Assembly: GCA_036925085.1 (NCBI GenBank)
Contig: JAUPFP010000026.1
Span: 2,698,058 to 2,762,057, forward strand
Direction of reading: 5' to 3'
From: Brachycybe producta
Taxonomy: Eukaryota; Arthropoda; Diplopoda; Playtdesmida; Andrognathidae
DNA length: 64,000 bases
Position 1 is the first letter of the stretch, and every line of letters begins with the position of its first letter. Made by a program: the position numbers and the translations under genes. Below the pieces are notes generated by a model. It was given only the letters and a program-made list of their open reading frames with translations. It had not been told where the DNA came from and searched no databases. Below, piece by piece: positions 63,241-64,000 of this stretch.

Positions 63241-64000
63241 ACGTGCGACTGATGCTGTTTTATTAGGCCAGTACCCATTGCAACCCAATAGCCACCATTA
63301 TACATTATAGTGAAGAGTTGTTGTTTTTTCCCTCTCATTTAATGACTTAAGTATCTGCTTCCAAAAAAAAAAAAAAGCCTAATTTTCTTAATTTGTTTTA
63401 GATAAATGATGATAAATTTGAAAATAATTTTGTTTGTGCTAAATTATTGACAGTTATAAGAGTTGGTTGTACACTGGCTGTTCCACAACTGCATTGCAAA
63501 ATTTGGAACTTTAAACTTGTTTAAATATCATGTTGTCTGTAGAGTCGTGCGTAAATCATGTACCATATTATACTACGAGCGAGCGTATTTTTTTTCATGT
63601 GTGTATAGCACCAACAATCTGATGAATGACCTTTTTAGATCTAGGGGGCTATTATGAAACCTAACACCAATTGCATATTCTTGAACTGTCTTCACCCTCT
63701 TTAGAAATATTGAAAACTCGTGACATGTCTTTAATTGATATCTGCTGTGCAGAAGAAGAAAAAAAAACTTCATTCACTTGTCATCAGGGACGGTTATAGT
63801 CTTATAGAGGTATTGTGTAAACATTGTGTAAACATTTGAAGCACAGCCCAGCCCAGCCCATCAGGCCAATGAAACCCACCAGGCCCATGGCCTTTAACAT
63901 AAAAATGCAGACCCAAGACCAGTCCAGCCCATGGGCTTTATGTACTATATGTAGGTGGAAAAGACTAACCGTAGGTCACTAGGTGACCTACACTTTAGAA
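63241..64000. other. Right edge, no exon recognised
   Basis: Presumed SLC7 intron. CAGCCCAGCCCA run at 63845. The last 50 bp repeat the motif near 36072. Confidence 0.35.

Noticed and set aside
61510..64000. Third SLC7 exon
   Set aside because: No sequence resembling the next transporter segment with splice sites was found; it is probably beyond the window.

Overview
The window is an AT-rich piece of an animal nuclear genome. It contains intron-split genes with GT-AG junctions, long microsatellites and a very dense layer of DNA transposons, Helitrons and retroelement fragments. The gene set (twisted gastrulation, SS18, mitochondrial phenylalanyl-tRNA synthetase, an SLC7 amino acid transporter) is bilaterian. 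I read it as an invertebrate, quite possibly marine, but the sequence alone does not settle the phylum.

Layout: 1-29.1 kb has no recognisable host gene. It holds a 1.2 kb palindrome with TTAGG-like arms, Helitrons, TTAA-flanked foldback elements, hAT and Tc1/mariner remnants, decayed LINE fragments, one tRNA-type SINE and several minisatellites. TWSG1 (plus strand, five coding exons, 269 aa) lies at 29.2-33.7 kb. SS18 (minus strand, seven coding exons, 544 aa) lies at 38.0-42.4 kb. FARS2 (plus strand, four coding exons, 447 aa) lies at 43.2-48.0 kb, divergent from SS18 across a 788 bp spacer that carries a perfect 38 bp palindrome. A second repeat-rich block (48.4-54.5 kb) holds an LTR copy interrupted by a hAT, two Helitron pairs joined head to head, and large TA microsatellites. 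From 55.1 kb to the right edge is the 5' part of an SLC7 light-chain transporter, of which two coding exons are visible.

The four genes act in different processes: BMP/chordin signalling, BAF chromatin remodelling, mitochondrial translation and amino acid transport. I see no functional cluster. The common theme is invasion by inverted-repeat elements. One TTAA-flanked family occurs about ten times, including in introns of TWSG1, SS18 (twice) and SLC7, so these pre-mRNAs should contain long hairpins. Five hAT-type insertions still show 8 bp target duplications, exact or with one mismatch, and a further intronic MITE in FARS2 also has an exact 8 bp duplication. No protein-coding system that looks wholly new was found. 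The strongest unusual structures are the foldback families and the two-ended Helitron pairs.
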